A stretch of DNA of 64,000 bases from Centipeda noxia ATCC 43541 (GCF_000160555.1 NZ_GG749281.1:94349-158348), one strand, 5' to 3'. Numbered from the stretch's first letter, positions 34,115 to 44,388 are shown. Notes: generated by a model not told the origin, from the sequence alone. Translations and numbers: made by a program.

Positions 34115-34318
34115 ATGAATCTTTCCATTGATTCGACAGCATGCATCTCCTGCGGCATGTGTGAGGAGCGGCTGCCCGCTGTCTTTCATATCGACCGCAC
34201 GCAGCGCTCCGCCGTCATCCTGCGGCAGCCGACCTGTCTCGAGCAGGACGACGCACTGGAGGCGGCCGAGGACTGTCCCGTCGGTGCGATTGCTGCCTCT
34301 GCCTCCGAGAAGACGTGA
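34115..34318 (+). CDS. Ferredoxin, single 4Fe-4S
   Basis: This 67-residue protein has CISCGMC near the N-terminus and CPVGAI near the end, giving the four cysteines for one 4Fe-4S cluster. It should be a small electron carrier, a possible partner of the ferredoxin-linked oxidoreductase at the window start. The ATG at 34115 has only a weak GGTGA before it. It stands alone between ptsI and sucC. Confidence 0.75.
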   Translation: MNLSIDSTACISCGMCEERLPAVFHIDRTQRSAVILRQPTCLEQDDALEAAEDCPVGAIAASASEKT

Positions 34319-34512
34319 TGTCAGCATGACAGTGAATCGCCTCTGCGTTTCAATATTTATAAAGCTTCATCACATTTATAGAAAATATTTATGCAGCACC
34401 AAGTTTTTCAATCATGCGCCGCACCGAAATCGCTAGACATTCCGCAAAAAGAAGCGTAATATAGCAGCTATACTGGAGTTCTGCTCATAATAATTAAAGG
34501 AGGCTTAACCAG

Positions 34513-35703
34513 ATGAACATTCACGAGTACCAGTCCAAGCAGATACTGCGTGAGTTCGGCGTCAACGTACCAAACGGGCTGCCCGCGTTCAGTGTCCAAG
34601 AGGCCGTCACCAATGCTGAAAAACTCGATACTCCTGTTGTCGTTGTCAAGGCGCAGATCCATGCGGGCGGGCGCGGCAAAGCCGGCGGCGTGAAGCTCGC
34701 AAAGAGCGCCGAAGAAGTCCGTGCCGTCGCACAGGAACTTCTCGGCAAGGTTCTCGTCACACATCAGACCGGTCCCGAGGGCAAAGTCGTCGAACGCCTC
34801 CTCATCGAAGAGGCGTCAAAGATCAAGAAGGAATACTATCTCTCCTTTATCATCGACCGCCATACGGCAAGCGTCGTCATGATGGGCTCGGAGGAGGGCG
34901 GCGTCGAGATCGAAAAAGTCGCTGCCGAGACACCCGAGAAGATCATCAAGGAATACATCGATCCCGTCATCGGTCTGGCAGGATTCCAAGCGACGCGCAT
35001 GGCATATGCCATCAACATCCCGGAGACCGCCATCCGCAGAGCCGTTTCAACCATGCAGAAGCTTTACACTGCATTCGTTGACAAAGACTGCTCTCAGCTC
35101 GAGATCAATCCGCTCGTCCTCACCGAGGACGACAAAATCGTCGTGCTCGACGCAAAGCTCAACTTCGACGACAGTGCGCTCTTCCGCCACTCTGACATCG
35201 CGATGCTGCGCGACGAGAGCGAGGAGGATCCGAAGGAGCGCATAGCGGCGGCAGCGGGGCTCAACTACGTCAACCTCGGTGGTGACGTCGCATGCATGGT
35301 CAACGGCGCAGGGCTTGCGATGGCGACCGTTGACATGCTCAAGTTCTACGGCGGCGAGCCGGCGAACTTCCTCGACGTCGGCGGCGACTCCGCGCCCGAG
35401 AAGATCGCCAAGGCATTCAGCATCATGCTCGAAGGCGGTCAGGCAAAGGGCATCTTCGTCAATATCATGGGCGGCATCAACCGCTGCGACAACATCGCAA
35501 AGGGCATCATCGAGGCCGCACATATCATCTCCAAGGACGGCAGTTCCCTCCCCGTTCCCGTCGTCGTACGCCTCGAGGGTTCGATGGTCGAAGAGGGGCG
35601 CGAGATCCTGCGGAACACCCCTATCACCAACGTATTTGCCGCGCCCACGATGGAGGGCGGCGCCGAGCAGATCGTGAAACTTGTCGCTGCGGCTAAGAAC
35701 TAA
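34513..35703 (+). CDS. sucC: Succinyl-CoA synthetase, beta subunit
   Basis: The beta subunit supplies the ATP-grasp nucleotide site and a subunit interface of the succinate-CoA ligase. It has 396 residues with [17 protein letters not shown] at the start, [17 protein letters not shown] (nucleotide) and the C-terminal [25 protein letters not shown] lies 9 nt before the ATG. It is followed after 15 bp by sucD. With korC it fits a partial reductive or oxidative TCA segment. Confidence 0.94.
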   Translation: MNIHEYQSKQILREFGVNVPNGLPAFSVQEAVTNAEKLDTPVVVVKAQIHAGGRGKAGGVKLAKSAEEVRAVAQELLGKVLVTHQTGPEGKVVERLLIEEASKIKKEYYLSFIIDRHTASVVMMGSEEGGVEIEKVAAETPEKIIKEYIDPVIGLAGFQATRMAYAINIPETAIRRAVSTMQKLYTAFVDKDCSQLEINPLVLTEDDKIVVLDAKLNFDDSALFRHSDIAMLRDESEEDPKERIAAAAGLNYVNLGGDVACMVNGAGLAMATVDMLKFYGGEPANFLDVGGDSAPEKIAKAFSIMLEGGQAKGIFVNIMGGINRCDNIAKGIIEAAHIISKDGSSLPVPVVVRLEGSMVEEGREILRNTPITNVFAAPTMEGGAEQIVKLVAAAKN

Positions 35704-35718
35704 GAGGGAGGGCGCACC

Positions 35719-36624
35719 ATGTCAGTTCTGATTGATAAGGACACCAAAGTCATCGTCCAGGGCATCACCGGCACAGCGGCGATGTTCCACACGGAGCAGA
35801 TGCTCAAATACGGCACGCAGATTGTCGCCGGCGTCACCCCCGGCAAGGCGGGACAGACGGCGCTCGGCGTCCCCGTATTCAACACCGTCAAGGATGCGGT
35901 CGATGCGACCGGTGCAACCGTCTCCGTCATCTACGTCCCCGCGCGCTTTGCTGCGGACGCCATCCTCGAGGCGATCGACGCGGAACTCGATCTCGTCGTC
36001 TGCATCACCGAGAACATTCCCGTTCTCGATATGGTCAAGGTACGCCGCTACATGCGGGGGAAAAAGACGCGCTTCCTCGGGCCGAACTGCCCGGGTCTCC
36101 TCACCTCCGGGCAGTCGAAGGTCGGCATCACGCCCGGCAGCGTCAGCAAGCCCGGCCACGTCGGCCTCGTCTCGCGCTCCGGTACCCTCACATACGAAGC
36201 GGCATTCCAGCTCACGAACGCCGGCATCGGACAGACCACCACCGTCGGCATCGGCGGTGACCCGGTCAAGGGACTTGATTTCATCGACGTATTGCAGCTC
36301 TTCCGCGACGATCCCGACACCTACGCCGTGCTCATGATCGGCGAGATCGGCGGCACAGCAGAGGAGGAGGCCGCCGCCTGGATCAAGGAGAACATGCCCG
36401 ACAAGCCCGTCGGCGCATTCATCGCCGGTCGTCAGGCACCTCCGGGCAAACGCATGGGACATGCCGGCGCGATCATCTCCGGCGGCAAGGGCACAGCAGC
36501 GGACAAGGTCGCAGCGCTCAACGCGGCAGGCATTCCCGTCGCAGAGACCGTCGCGCACATCGGCGAGACCATGGTCAAGCTGCTCAAGGATAAAGGCATC
36601 TATGACAAGTGCCGCACCTGCTGA
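35719..36624 (+). CDS. sucD: Succinyl-CoA synthetase, alpha subunit
   Basis: The alpha subunit binds CoA and carries the phosphohistidine. The 301-residue protein has the CoA-binding [14 protein letters not shown], the motif [18 protein letters not shown], and [17 protein letters not shown] with the active-site histidine. GAGGGAGG precedes the ATG. The stop is 14 bp before the next gene's start codon. Confidence 0.94.
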   Translation: MSVLIDKDTKVIVQGITGTAAMFHTEQMLKYGTQIVAGVTPGKAGQTALGVPVFNTVKDAVDATGATVSVIYVPARFAADAILEAIDAELDLVVCITENIPVLDMVKVRRYMRGKKTRFLGPNCPGLLTSGQSKVGITPGSVSKPGHVGLVSRSGTLTYEAAFQLTNAGIGQTTTVGIGGDPVKGLDFIDVLQLFRDDPDTYAVLMIGEIGGTAEEEAAAWIKENMPDKPVGAFIAGRQAPPGKRMGHAGAIISGGKGTAADKVAALNAAGIPVAETVAHIGETMVKLLKDKGIYDKCRTC

Positions 36625-36637
36625 GGCCGCTCCTTCC

Positions 36638-37549
36638 ATGCAAAGAGAACGCATTGTGAATTTTTTACACAAAATCATTCCCGCAGTCCTCACCTCGCTT
36701 ACCCTCAGCCTTTCATTGCCTGCCTGCGCGGCTCCGCCCGCAGTCGATACCCAGCTCGACATCATCGCACACAGCAAAGAAGTGTGGAGCAGGGATATCT
36801 CCTTGACGGAACAGATGTGGCACCTCGGCAAAGAAAAAACGGATTGGTCTGATGATATGTCAGGCATCTCCTATGCCGTTACCGATCTGGACGCAAACGG
36901 ACGACTCGAGTTGCTCATTCGAGGCCTGTACTTTGATGTTTCCGCCTTTTTGGAGGCAAAGGCTGCAGGCCTTGGAGAGCCTGCTCTCCAAGCGATGACA
37001 GCAATGACAAGCATCCCCCGCAGCATCGACAGCTACGTCTACGAGATCAGCGCAGACGGCACGCGGCTCGAGCCTGTACGAACGGATATTCCGCCGGCAG
37101 ACTACACCATCACACCCGACCTTTCCTACCTGTGGGGGCATAATGTCCCCATGGTCATGATCGACGGAAATCGCGTCTATCATATTGATACGTGGATACG
37201 CACCGGGCGAAGAAACGGCCGCGAGGAATCAATGCACCAATATCAGCAGGTTTTCCTAAAGGACGGCATTCTTCACGTAAGCGCTGTTGCGGCGAAATAT
37301 TCCTACGCAGATTCTTCGTCCGCCAATCAGCCCGGCTTCGTTGATGCCTCTGCTGTATTCTACGTGCCGTATAGAATGCATGCCGATCCGTATGGCTCTG
37401 AGTTTCAGGCATTTCTCGCCGATTTTCTCCCCTCCCGCGGCAATCCTACGAAAGCAGCGATCCAATGGAAGCCCTACGCTGAGCTCGACAGGAATCCCCG
37501 CCAAGCGCTTGCCGATTCCTGGCAGGGATTTTCCTATGGTGACCGCTGA
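36638..37549 (+). CDS. Secreted or lipid-anchored protein with an EF-hand-like motif
   Basis: This 303-residue protein has a clear export signal ending LSLPACAAPP; LPAC is close to a lipobox, so it may be a lipoprotein. The mature part contains DLDANGRLELLI, which matches calcium-binding DxDxNGxxE loops, and then mixed beta structure. The start is uncertain: ATG at 36638 or GTG at 36656, neither with a strong ribosome site. It follows sucD closely and may be cotranscribed. Function unknown. Confidence 0.62.
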   Translation: MQRERIVNFLHKIIPAVLTSLTLSLSLPACAAPPAVDTQLDIIAHSKEVWSRDISLTEQMWHLGKEKTDWSDDMSGISYAVTDLDANGRLELLIRGLYFDVSAFLEAKAAGLGEPALQAMTAMTSIPRSIDSYVYEISADGTRLEPVRTDIPPADYTITPDLSYLWGHNVPMVMIDGNRVYHIDTWIRTGRRNGREESMHQYQQVFLKDGILHVSAVAAKYSYADSSSANQPGFVDASAVFYVPYRMHADPYGSEFQAFLADFLPSRGNPTKAAIQWKPYAELDRNPRQALADSWQGFSYGDR

Positions 37550-37707
37550 CGAGCATCAACGCCAAGGCCCTTTGCAAATGTGCGAACATCTCCCCGAAAT
37601 GAAGTTCCAAGAGGCGAAAGGGCGAACACAATGTGCCGTACCCATAGAAAGAAATCTATGCTCGCTTCCTCATGATGCGCCTGTCGCATGAGGAAGGAAA
37701 GGCAATC

Positions 37708-37746
37708 AAAAACAGCGATTTGCATGGTGTGCAAATCGCTGTTTTT
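37708..37746. terminator. Bidirectional terminator
   Basis: AAAAACAGCGATTTGCA pairs with TGCAAATCGCTGTTTTT, a 17-bp perfect stem with T-runs on both strands. It separates two convergent genes. Confidence 0.92.
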
Positions 37747-37756
37747 GTATATAGCC

Positions 37757-38566
37757 TTACATCTCCTCTGCAGGAGCGATCCGATGCAAAAGCGCACGCG
37801 CACACTCTGCTGCGCGCCTAAAATCCGCCCGCGGCAGAACGAGCAGGACGTAGTCCTCGTTGTTCATGTCCATCGCAGCGAGGACATAATTGTGCCACGA
37901 TGCGTTCACCGCCTTGCTCCAAAGGGGAATCCCGTCCGTTTCACCGAGCATATCCGCATGGACGGCGAGCCCCGTGCCCGCTGACAGCGTGTCTGCGGCA
38001 GCCACAAAATCCTCCTTCCAGCTCTTCCAATCGAGCGCGATTGCCCTGCCGCTGCGCACGAGTTTTTTGCAGAGCCTTTCCCACCCGACGTCAACGCCCG
38101 CCGCGCCTTTCGCCTGCATCTTCTTCTGGAGGCTCTTCGTATACGCGGCGTCCCCGAGCAGGATGTCCGCCAGCGCAGCAAATGCATCTGCGATCGCTTT
38201 CGAGTCGTCCTCCATCGGCTCATACTCCCTTGCAGCGGGGCGCACTCTTTTTTGCACGAAGTCTTTCATGATCCGCGCAGCATCGTCGTAGGAAATCCCC
38301 GCACGGCGATACTTCTTCCCGTCGATTTCCAGCAGCAGGTCTGCCTGGTCGGCAGCCTTCCCGCCCACCGCCTTCATGGACGTGCAGCCCTCGACTGCGC
38401 GCGGCGGGCAGAGTTCCACGAACATATTGCGTCCGTCCCGCATTGACTTCAACTCGTTCTCGATGCCCACGATGTGAAAGCCGTGCCGGTTCATCGAGCT
38501 GCTCTTCAAGCACCAGTCCTCATATGTGCTGAATATCTTCGCCTGAATCAGATTGTATAGACTCAT
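37757..38566 (-). CDS. Conserved-looking cytoplasmic protein, function unknown
   Basis: This 269-residue protein has no signal peptide or membrane segment. The N-terminus is basic and mixed; the C-terminal 100 residues include LDWKSWKEDFVAAADTL and MDMNNEDYVLLVLP. The latter recalls DUF6630-type domains, but I am not sure. GGAG precedes the ATG at 38566 (MSLYNLIQ), and a TTGACC/TATGGT promoter lies 80 bp upstream. Confidence 0.6.
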   Translation of the reverse strand: MSLYNLIQAKIFSTYEDWCLKSSSMNRHGFHIVGIENELKSMRDGRNMFVELCPPRAVEGCTSMKAVGGKAADQADLLLEIDGKKYRRAGISYDDAARIMKDFVQKRVRPAAREYEPMEDDSKAIADAFAALADILLGDAAYTKSLQKKMQAKGAAGVDVGWERLCKKLVRSGRAIALDWKSWKEDFVAAADTLSAGTGLAVHADMLGETDGIPLWSKAVNASWHNYVLAAMDMNNEDYVLLVLPRADFRRAAECARALLHRIAPAEEM

Positions 38567-38646
38567 GTAAATCTCCTGCAATATGCCGCAGCCAGAAAGC
38601 TCCCCTGCCCCTTTTTCTTTACAAGCCCCATCTTTTCCATAAGATT

Positions 38647-38675
38647 ACCATACGATACTTTTCGCCGCGGGTCAA
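38647..38675 (-). promoter_or_regulatory. Promoter of the 37757-38566 gene
   Basis: On the minus strand TTGACC (38675-38670), 17-bp spacer, TATGGT (38652-38647). Confidence 0.6.
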
Positions 38676-38885
38676 GCAGGAGCTCCTTCCAAGGAGGTCA
38701 ACGGGAGTTGTGGAACCATAGATGATCCCGCGGCTGTGCCCGGAGGCTGCGGGAAATTCGGCTGCATCGACTGAAAGCAGGGGGGCATGATGACGCCGCA
38801 GGGTGCATACCCGGCGTCAGCAGCCGCCTCCCTGCGGACGCTCCTGCAGCGCAAGAGTCCGCGCAGATCGGCAGCGACAAATAAA
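38676..38885. other. Structured GC-rich intergenic region
   Basis: Between two divergent promoters lies about 210 bp without a convincing gene. It contains GACGCCG/CGGCGTC around a GGGTGCATACC loop, an outer GGAGGC/GCCTCC with GGCTGC/GCAGCC, and GCGGAC/GTCCGC. Neither strand ends in a clear terminator. It may encode a small RNA or be a decayed one. A short proline-rich frame on the minus strand has no ribosome site. Confidence 0.3.
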
Positions 38886-38911
38886 ATTTATGATAAGCAC
38901 TTTCAATGTCG

Positions 38912-38940
38912 TTGTATTCTTCTGAAAATCGCGCTATAAT
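38912..38940 (+). promoter_or_regulatory. Promoter of fba
   Basis: TTGTAT (38912-38917), 17-bp spacer, TATAAT (38935-38940). The 126-nt leader contains a CTGATCC/GGATCAG stem. Confidence 0.68.
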
Positions 38941-39072
38941 AAAATATAGAAGCAAACGGGGCCATGTCCCTGATCCGCACGCTCGGTTTCCCCGCCTGCG
39001 CGGAGGATCAGACGCAGAGCGGCGAAAGGGGTGCCCTCTCCCTCATATTTCTCACAACAGGAGGTATGTCCA

Positions 39073-39960
39073 ATGAATCAGGAACAGCTGAACCGCATGC
39101 AGCATGACAAGGGCTTCATCGCAGCGCTCGACCAGAGCGGCGGCTCCACGCCCAAGGCGCTGAAAGCGTACGGCATCGACGAGAGCGCGTACCACGGCGA
39201 TGACGAGATGTTTACACGCGTCCACGAAATGCGCACACGCATCATCAAGAGCCCGTCATTCGACAAGAACCAGATCCTCGCGGCCATCCTCTTTGAGAAC
39301 ACCATGGACCGCCAGATCGACGGTCTCTTCACTGCGGACTTCCTTTGGACCAAGAAGGGCATCATCCCCATCCTGAAGGTCGACAAAGGCCTCGCCGAGG
39401 AGAAGGACGGCGTCCAGCTCATGAAGCCCATCCCGGGTCTCGACGCCCTGCTGGATCGCGCAAAGGAACGCCACATCTTCGGCACGAAAATGCGCTCCGT
39501 CATCAAGCAGGCAAACCCGGCCGGCATCCGCGCCATCATTGACCAGCAGTTCGAGGTCGGCATGCAGATCGTCCGCAAGGGTTTTGTCCCCATCCTCGAG
39601 CCGGAGGTCGACATCCACTGCCCCGATAAAGAAAAGGCAGAGGAGATCATGCTCGGCGCCATCAAAGAGCACCTCGCAAAGCTGCCCGCCGATGCCAAGA
39701 TCATGTTCAAGGTCACCATCCCGACCGTCGACAACCTCTACGAAGGTATCATGAAAGACCCGCACGTCGTACGTGTCGTCGCCCTCAGCGGCGGCTACAC
39801 GCAGGACGATGCGAACGAAAAACTCGCGCGCAACCACGGCCTCATCGCCAGCTTCTCCCGCGCCCTCGCACAGGAGCTGCGCGTCAGCCAGAGCGACGCC
39901 GAATTCGACGCCGTCCTCAAAAAGGCCGTCGACAGCATCTATCGGGCATCCATTACCTGA
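39073..39960 (+). CDS. fba: Class I fructose-bisphosphate aldolase
   Basis: This enzyme splits fructose 1,6-bisphosphate into two triose phosphates through a lysine Schiff base. The 295-residue protein shows [17 protein letters not shown] at the N-terminus, ILKVDKGL and the substrate-site [12 protein letters not shown], which mark the bacterial class I branch. AGGAGG lies 8 nt before the ATG. It is a single-gene unit with its own promoter and a very strong terminator. Confidence 0.92.
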   Translation: MNQEQLNRMQHDKGFIAALDQSGGSTPKALKAYGIDESAYHGDDEMFTRVHEMRTRIIKSPSFDKNQILAAILFENTMDRQIDGLFTADFLWTKKGIIPILKVDKGLAEEKDGVQLMKPIPGLDALLDRAKERHIFGTKMRSVIKQANPAGIRAIIDQQFEVGMQIVRKGFVPILEPEVDIHCPDKEKAEEIMLGAIKEHLAKLPADAKIMFKVTIPTVDNLYEGIMKDPHVVRVVALSGGYTQDDANEKLARNHGLIASFSRALAQELRVSQSDAEFDAVLKKAVDSIYRASIT

Positions 39961-39998
39961 GAACGACGACGGATTCCCCCTGTATTTTTATGAATACA

Positions 39999-40036
39999 AC
40001 ACAACCCCCGCCGCAATGCGGCGGGGGTTGTGTTAT
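39999..40036. terminator. Terminator after fba
   Basis: ACAACCCCCGCCGC pairs with GCGGCGGGGGTTGT around AAT, a 14-bp stem. No long T-run follows on the plus strand. Confidence 0.7.
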
Positions 40037-40071
40037 GCGGGAACTATAGCAAACAATTTATTTTAATAAAT

Positions 40072-41835
40072 TCATGTCACTACAAGATTATTAATAGGAA
40101 ACATTTCATACTGTTCCAGTTGCTCCGAAGTCATCTGCCCCTTATAAAAAGTAACATCTCCCTTATTGCCAAGCAGAGCTGCAAAACCGGCATGATAGAA
40201 AACCGCACTCTTGTCTTGATCGGATGTCTGAGTTCGTCGTTTCATAATTTCAGCAATCTCACACGTTGTAAACTCTCGTTTCCGCCGAATCACCTGCATT
40301 CTATTGATAAAGTTAGAAATATTGTCTGCATGCTCTAATAAATAGCAAGAAAGCTTCTCGGCAATTTCTAATAGACGAAGATTCGTTGTATGATCATATG
40401 CCATCAGAATACGAAGAAGTGTATTAACGGCCACCATTCCATAGTTCTCTGAGTATGGCACATTTATCAAACTCTGCTCCACAACATCATAGTCGATATT
40501 ATCCAGGTTAACATAATCATCCACAGAAAGCATGACATAAAGACTAGACGCAAACCTATGATCGCCCTCGTCAAGTGACATTTCAAAGTTTTCCAGCTCA
40601 ATCCGAAAGGTATCATAAAGGTAACAACCAGTTTCCGACTGTCTGCTGATGATAAAGTTTTTGAGAGGTCCGCAGGTCCATCGGCCAAAAACATTATTTT
40701 CCGCCTCATAGGGAACTCTCTCAACCATATAGAAAAATATTGCGTTCAGCTCATACAATTCATCATCCGTAAAATCAGAAACATGCACTTGTTTGGTGAC
40801 GTGCATATACGTCAATAATTCTTGGATGCGCTCGTAAAATAAAATGTCTCGACTTAGCTCATCCACATTGTGCGAAAACTTCAATTCACTCACTGTTAAG
40901 AAATCTCCAATACGAACTTCTCCGCCTTCCGCTGCAAGCTTGATAAACTTCAAATTATCTACCATCTGCTGAACTGTGCATTCCCGATCTGAATCTACCA
41001 ATCCCGTCTTTTTCTCCCTTGATAGCTTGCTAAAACGCAACCCCGGATTAATAACAATTTCTTCGATTTTATTATTCCGTCCTAAAACGACTTCTCCTTG
41101 ACGAAAATATTCCTGGCCATTAACGTAGGTAACGAGCGGAGCATCTTTAATCGTCATTGTATCAAAAGTCCCCTTCATCAGGGGCACTGAAACTGATTCC
41201 GTCAGATTTTGATATATATACCTTGGACGTTCATCAAAATATGGAATCCCATTTTTAGATGGCAGACTAAAGGTATATTGATTAACTGCGGAGAATACCT
41301 TATCCGTTTTCCCATAGATAACCGTATTGGATTGTTTTCTCTGATCGCTGAGAAAATCTCTAAAAATGGTCTCCACGTCATCGAGTTCTCTCGGTAATGG
41401 CAGGAATTCCAAGACACGCGTCTTCTGCTTTGAATACCACTCTAGGATTTCATGTAAATCATACGGTAAAAGAGCATTATAATAGATTTTGGCATCTGTA
41501 TCATTCTCAACCTCTGCTAAATATACAACAAAGAATAGAACACCACGAGATGTAACAAAATTCCCCACATCACCTATTTCTACCGGAAATGTTATCTTCT
41601 CCTTTTCCAGTTCCATGAGGTTGACAAGATGGCCTTTCACCTGTATCGGTATATGTCCTATAAAGTTCTCCTTCGAGAAAGGTGATTGTATGTAGTAATC
41701 AATTCCTCCGTCCCAAGAAACATTCTTGTCGTGCTTTTGGATTTTGGGATCTAAATGCTCGCTCCTTTGCAAGAAGTTAGAGAGCCTATCCACTGCAATA
41801 TTTCCTATTTTTTCGGGATTGTTCTTTAACGCCAT
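40072..41835 (-). CDS. AT-rich protein with DUF4365-like nuclease-fold N-terminus
   Basis: This 587-residue protein begins with NIAVDRLSNFLQRSEHLDPK, then VSWDGGIDYYI and IPIQVKGHL. The D...QxK spacing is that of PD-(D/E)xK nuclease folds, as in DUF4365 proteins. The remainder is a long, mostly helical part with no motif I can name. The gene is much richer in A and T than its surroundings and lies beside a gene remnant, which suggests recent transfer. A role in phage defence is inferred from similar standalone genes, not shown. The ATG at 41835 has a GAGATT stretch before it, a weak ribosome site. Confidence 0.6.
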   Translation of the reverse strand: MALKNNPEKIGNIAVDRLSNFLQRSEHLDPKIQKHDKNVSWDGGIDYYIQSPFSKENFIGHIPIQVKGHLVNLMELEKEKITFPVEIGDVGNFVTSRGVLFFVVYLAEVENDTDAKIYYNALLPYDLHEILEWYSKQKTRVLEFLPLPRELDDVETIFRDFLSDQRKQSNTVIYGKTDKVFSAVNQYTFSLPSKNGIPYFDERPRYIYQNLTESVSVPLMKGTFDTMTIKDAPLVTYVNGQEYFRQGEVVLGRNNKIEEIVINPGLRFSKLSREKKTGLVDSDRECTVQQMVDNLKFIKLAAEGGEVRIGDFLTVSELKFSHNVDELSRDILFYERIQELLTYMHVTKQVHVSDFTDDELYELNAIFFYMVERVPYEAENNVFGRWTCGPLKNFIISRQSETGCYLYDTFRIELENFEMSLDEGDHRFASSLYVMLSVDDYVNLDNIDYDVVEQSLINVPYSENYGMVAVNTLLRILMAYDHTTNLRLLEIAEKLSCYLLEHADNISNFINRMQVIRRKREFTTCEIAEIMKRRTQTSDQDKSAVFYHAGFAALLGNKGDVTFYKGQMTSEQLEQYEMFPINNLVVT

Positions 41836-41847
41836 AATCTCACCCCA

Positions 41848-42123
41848 TCAAAAATGAAATTCCTCCGTCCTCCCCACGACATCAATCGTGAACCGCTCAC
41901 GCTACTCCGGAGTGTGTCTGCTCTCGTCTGCAATGACAAGGTTGTAGCGGGCACTGCGGTCATAGCCCTGTGCGCGTAGATGGAAGGGCTTTCGAAGGAT
42001 ACGCTGTGCACCGTCCTCTTCCGTGCGGTCTGCGATGATCTGCACCGTATCGCTCACGGGCGCGCCCTTTCTCCTCCATATAACGAAACTTCTCCCCATA
42101 TGATCTTGGCTTTTTGCTATCAA
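41848..42123 (-). pseudogene. C-terminal remnant of an unidentified protein
   Basis: A coding-like segment reads APVSDTVQIIADRTEEDG, then RILRKPFHLRAQGYDRSARY and NLVIADESRHTPE, meets TAG at 41904-41902, and continues RERFTIDVVGRTEEFHF to a natural stop at 41848. A codon for tyrosine in place of TAG would restore the run. Further upstream the frame breaks, so only the end of the gene survives. I do not recognise the parent; the ending recalls large defence-island proteins, but that is a weak impression. Confidence 0.5.
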
Positions 42124-42131
42124 AGCGTACC

Positions 42132-43010
42132 TTAGCCCATGGAACAGCCAATATGCTGCACGACGATTGCTGCCACTCGATTCGCCTCTTCGCAGGCCTC
42201 GCGCAGCGTTTTCCCCTGTGACAGCGCCGACAGGAATCCTGCTGTATGCGAATCTCCGGCGCCGATCGTATCGATCGCCTTGACCGGAGCGGAGGGCACG
42301 AGCATTTCGCCTTCATCGCTGCGGCAAAGCGTCCCCTCCCTGCCGAGTGTCACGACGACGGGCTGACGCGTAACCGCATAGAGTCTGCGCGCAGCAGCAG
42401 CAGCGTTTGCTTCTCCCGTCATCGCCTTTGCCTCGGCCGCATTCATTTCGAGAATCGTACACATACCCAGAAGCTCGTCGGCAAAACGCATCCCCAAAAG
42501 CCTCGGCCCCGGGTCAAGCACCAGACGGCAGCTGCGTTTCCTGCGGCGCAGGAAACGCAGCAGGACTTCACTGCCGGGATTGTCATCCTGAAATCCATAG
42601 CCGGAGGCATAGATGTAATCGTAGGCCTGCGCATCAATCTTGTCCAGCCACGCATCGAGCCACATCGTCTCAATGCCGTCCATCGTAATGAATGTACGCT
42701 CGCCGTCAGCCTCGACAAGAGAGAGGCAGTATCCGTTGTCGCAGCGTTCATCTTCGATCATCGGCCAATGCCCGGACTGCAGGAGTTCCTGCCGGATGAT
42801 GTCCGCATACATTCCCTTGCCGAGCGGCACGCAGAGATCATGCGCAGTGCCCAGGGCGCCCATGATTTTCGATACGTTGAATGCACAGCCGCCGACGATC
42901 ATGCCCTTCTGCCTTCCGGCAATATCTTCTCCGGCCTGCGGCAGACGATCGATATGGATGACGACATCGATCACTGCCGCGCCGAGGATCAGTATCTTTG
43001 CGTTTCCCAT
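42132..43010 (-). CDS. PfkB-family sugar or nucleoside kinase
   Basis: This 292-residue kinase has the ribokinase fold: VGGCAFNVSKIMGALG near the N-terminus and the C-terminal signature DTIGAGDSHTAGFLSAL with the catalytic aspartate. The ATG at 43010 follows GGAGGAG. It is last of three genes with an ADP-ribosylglycohydrolase and an NCS1 permease. The set resembles E. coli yegT-yegU-yegV. Its substrate is probably the nucleoside or sugar released by the hydrolase; this is inferred. Confidence 0.8.
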   Translation of the reverse strand: MGNAKILILGAAVIDVVIHIDRLPQAGEDIAGRQKGMIVGGCAFNVSKIMGALGTAHDLCVPLGKGMYADIIRQELLQSGHWPMIEDERCDNGYCLSLVEADGERTFITMDGIETMWLDAWLDKIDAQAYDYIYASGYGFQDDNPGSEVLLRFLRRRKRSCRLVLDPGPRLLGMRFADELLGMCTILEMNAAEAKAMTGEANAAAAARRLYAVTRQPVVVTLGREGTLCRSDEGEMLVPSAPVKAIDTIGAGDSHTAGFLSALSQGKTLREACEEANRVAAIVVQHIGCSMG

Positions 43011-43023
43011 ACGCTCTCCTCCG

Positions 43024-44388
43024 TCAGGCCGCATTTCGCCTGCCGCCGAACAGTGTCAGGAGGATGTACAGTCCGCCGCTTACAACGAGGGTCAGCAGAA
43101 CATTGAGGCTGTTGCCGGCGAAGATGCCCGTGGCAAAGGGGCCTGCAAAAACAAACGTCTTGGAAAACAGCATACCCACGACAAAGCCGACGACCCAACT
43201 GACAACGCCGTGATAATTCAGCGCATTCCTCGCAGGATCGGTGAGCAGCTCCTTATCATATCCCTGCCTGCGGCGCAGCAGCAGATAATCCGCAAGGAAT
43301 ACCGAGGCCCACGCCGCGAGCAGCTTCCCGATGATACTCAGGAAGCCTTCCAGTGTCCCCTGAAAATCCTGCGCCACAAAGAGGATATAGGTCGGGATGA
43401 CCGTGACAACAACCGTCTGGAACAGGAGAATCCAGCGTTCATTCACCAGAATATGCGCCGCCTGGAGCACGAGCTTGGAGGATTTCAGTCCCAGGAAGCA
43501 CTGCGGCGTCAGGCCGCCGATTGCCGTGATGTAATAGAGGATCGCCAGATTGACCGGCAACACGCCCTTGATCACCTCGATGGGGTTTGCCGAACTCGCA
43601 AGATCCGGCACCCGTGTCGAAAGCAGTATACCGACACCGAGCATCAAAATGAGCGGCACGGCGCCGCCAAGCGTAACGGCCCAGCCTACCTTGGTGCGCG
43701 AATGCTCCGGTGCCTGATGACAGCTGTAGTCCGCCGCATAACTCGTCCAGCCGATGCCGGTGCCGGCGGCGACAAAGGCAAGTGCCGGCAGGAAATTCCC
43801 CAGCCAGTCACCACTCGGCATCGACAAGAGCATTGCCCAGTCCGTCTGCGGTATGATGATCGCAAGAATGACGAGTGTGAAAAAACCGAATAAATAGGTG
43901 CAGAGTGTCTGCATACGGATCAGCATCGCATGACTGAACAATACGGAGGCCAGTACCAGCGCTACAAAAATTGCCAGAGCCGCGCCCATACTCAGAGTCG
44001 TCGTCCCAATCCCCAGCGCGGCAAATAGGGCCAACACCGTCAGTGCGCCGGTACAGACATTGATCGACAGCCATCCGGCATGCGCGATCAGAGCCGCCGC
44101 TGCAGGGATTAAATTGCCCCGAAAGCCGAACGAAGCACGCGACAAAACAAATGTGATGGCTCCTGTATCGCGTCCGGCCAGGCTCATCAGCCCAACGATG
44201 CCGAACGAAAACGAACCGATGACCGCAACGAGAACGGCCTGCAGGAAACTCAGCTGATAACCGACGATAATGGCGCCGTAGACGAGACCGAGGATCCCGA
44301 TATTGGCAGCGCAATATAGGAAAAACAGGCTTCTGGGCCGGTCTGTCCGCTCCTCCGGCGACAGAAAGGTCTTTTCTTCTTCGTGCAT
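43024..44388 (-). CDS. NCS1-family nucleobase/nucleoside permease
   Basis: This 454-residue protein has about 12 membrane helices and belongs to the NCS1 purine/cytosine permease family. Typical segments are SRASFGFRGNLIPAAAALI and GIGWTSYAADYSCHQAP. The ATG at 44388 follows GGGAGG. It starts 46 bp after the glycohydrolase gene and ends 13 bp before the kinase, so the three form one operon. It should bring in the substrate that the other two process. Confidence 0.83.
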   Translation of the reverse strand: MHEEEKTFLSPEERTDRPRSLFFLYCAANIGILGLVYGAIIVGYQLSFLQAVLVAVIGSFSFGIVGLMSLAGRDTGAITFVLSRASFGFRGNLIPAAAALIAHAGWLSINVCTGALTVLALFAALGIGTTTLSMGAALAIFVALVLASVLFSHAMLIRMQTLCTYLFGFFTLVILAIIIPQTDWAMLLSMPSGDWLGNFLPALAFVAAGTGIGWTSYAADYSCHQAPEHSRTKVGWAVTLGGAVPLILMLGVGILLSTRVPDLASSANPIEVIKGVLPVNLAILYYITAIGGLTPQCFLGLKSSKLVLQAAHILVNERWILLFQTVVVTVIPTYILFVAQDFQGTLEGFLSIIGKLLAAWASVFLADYLLLRRRQGYDKELLTDPARNALNYHGVVSWVVGFVVGMLFSKTFVFAGPFATGIFAGNSLNVLLTLVVSGGLYILLTLFGGRRNAA

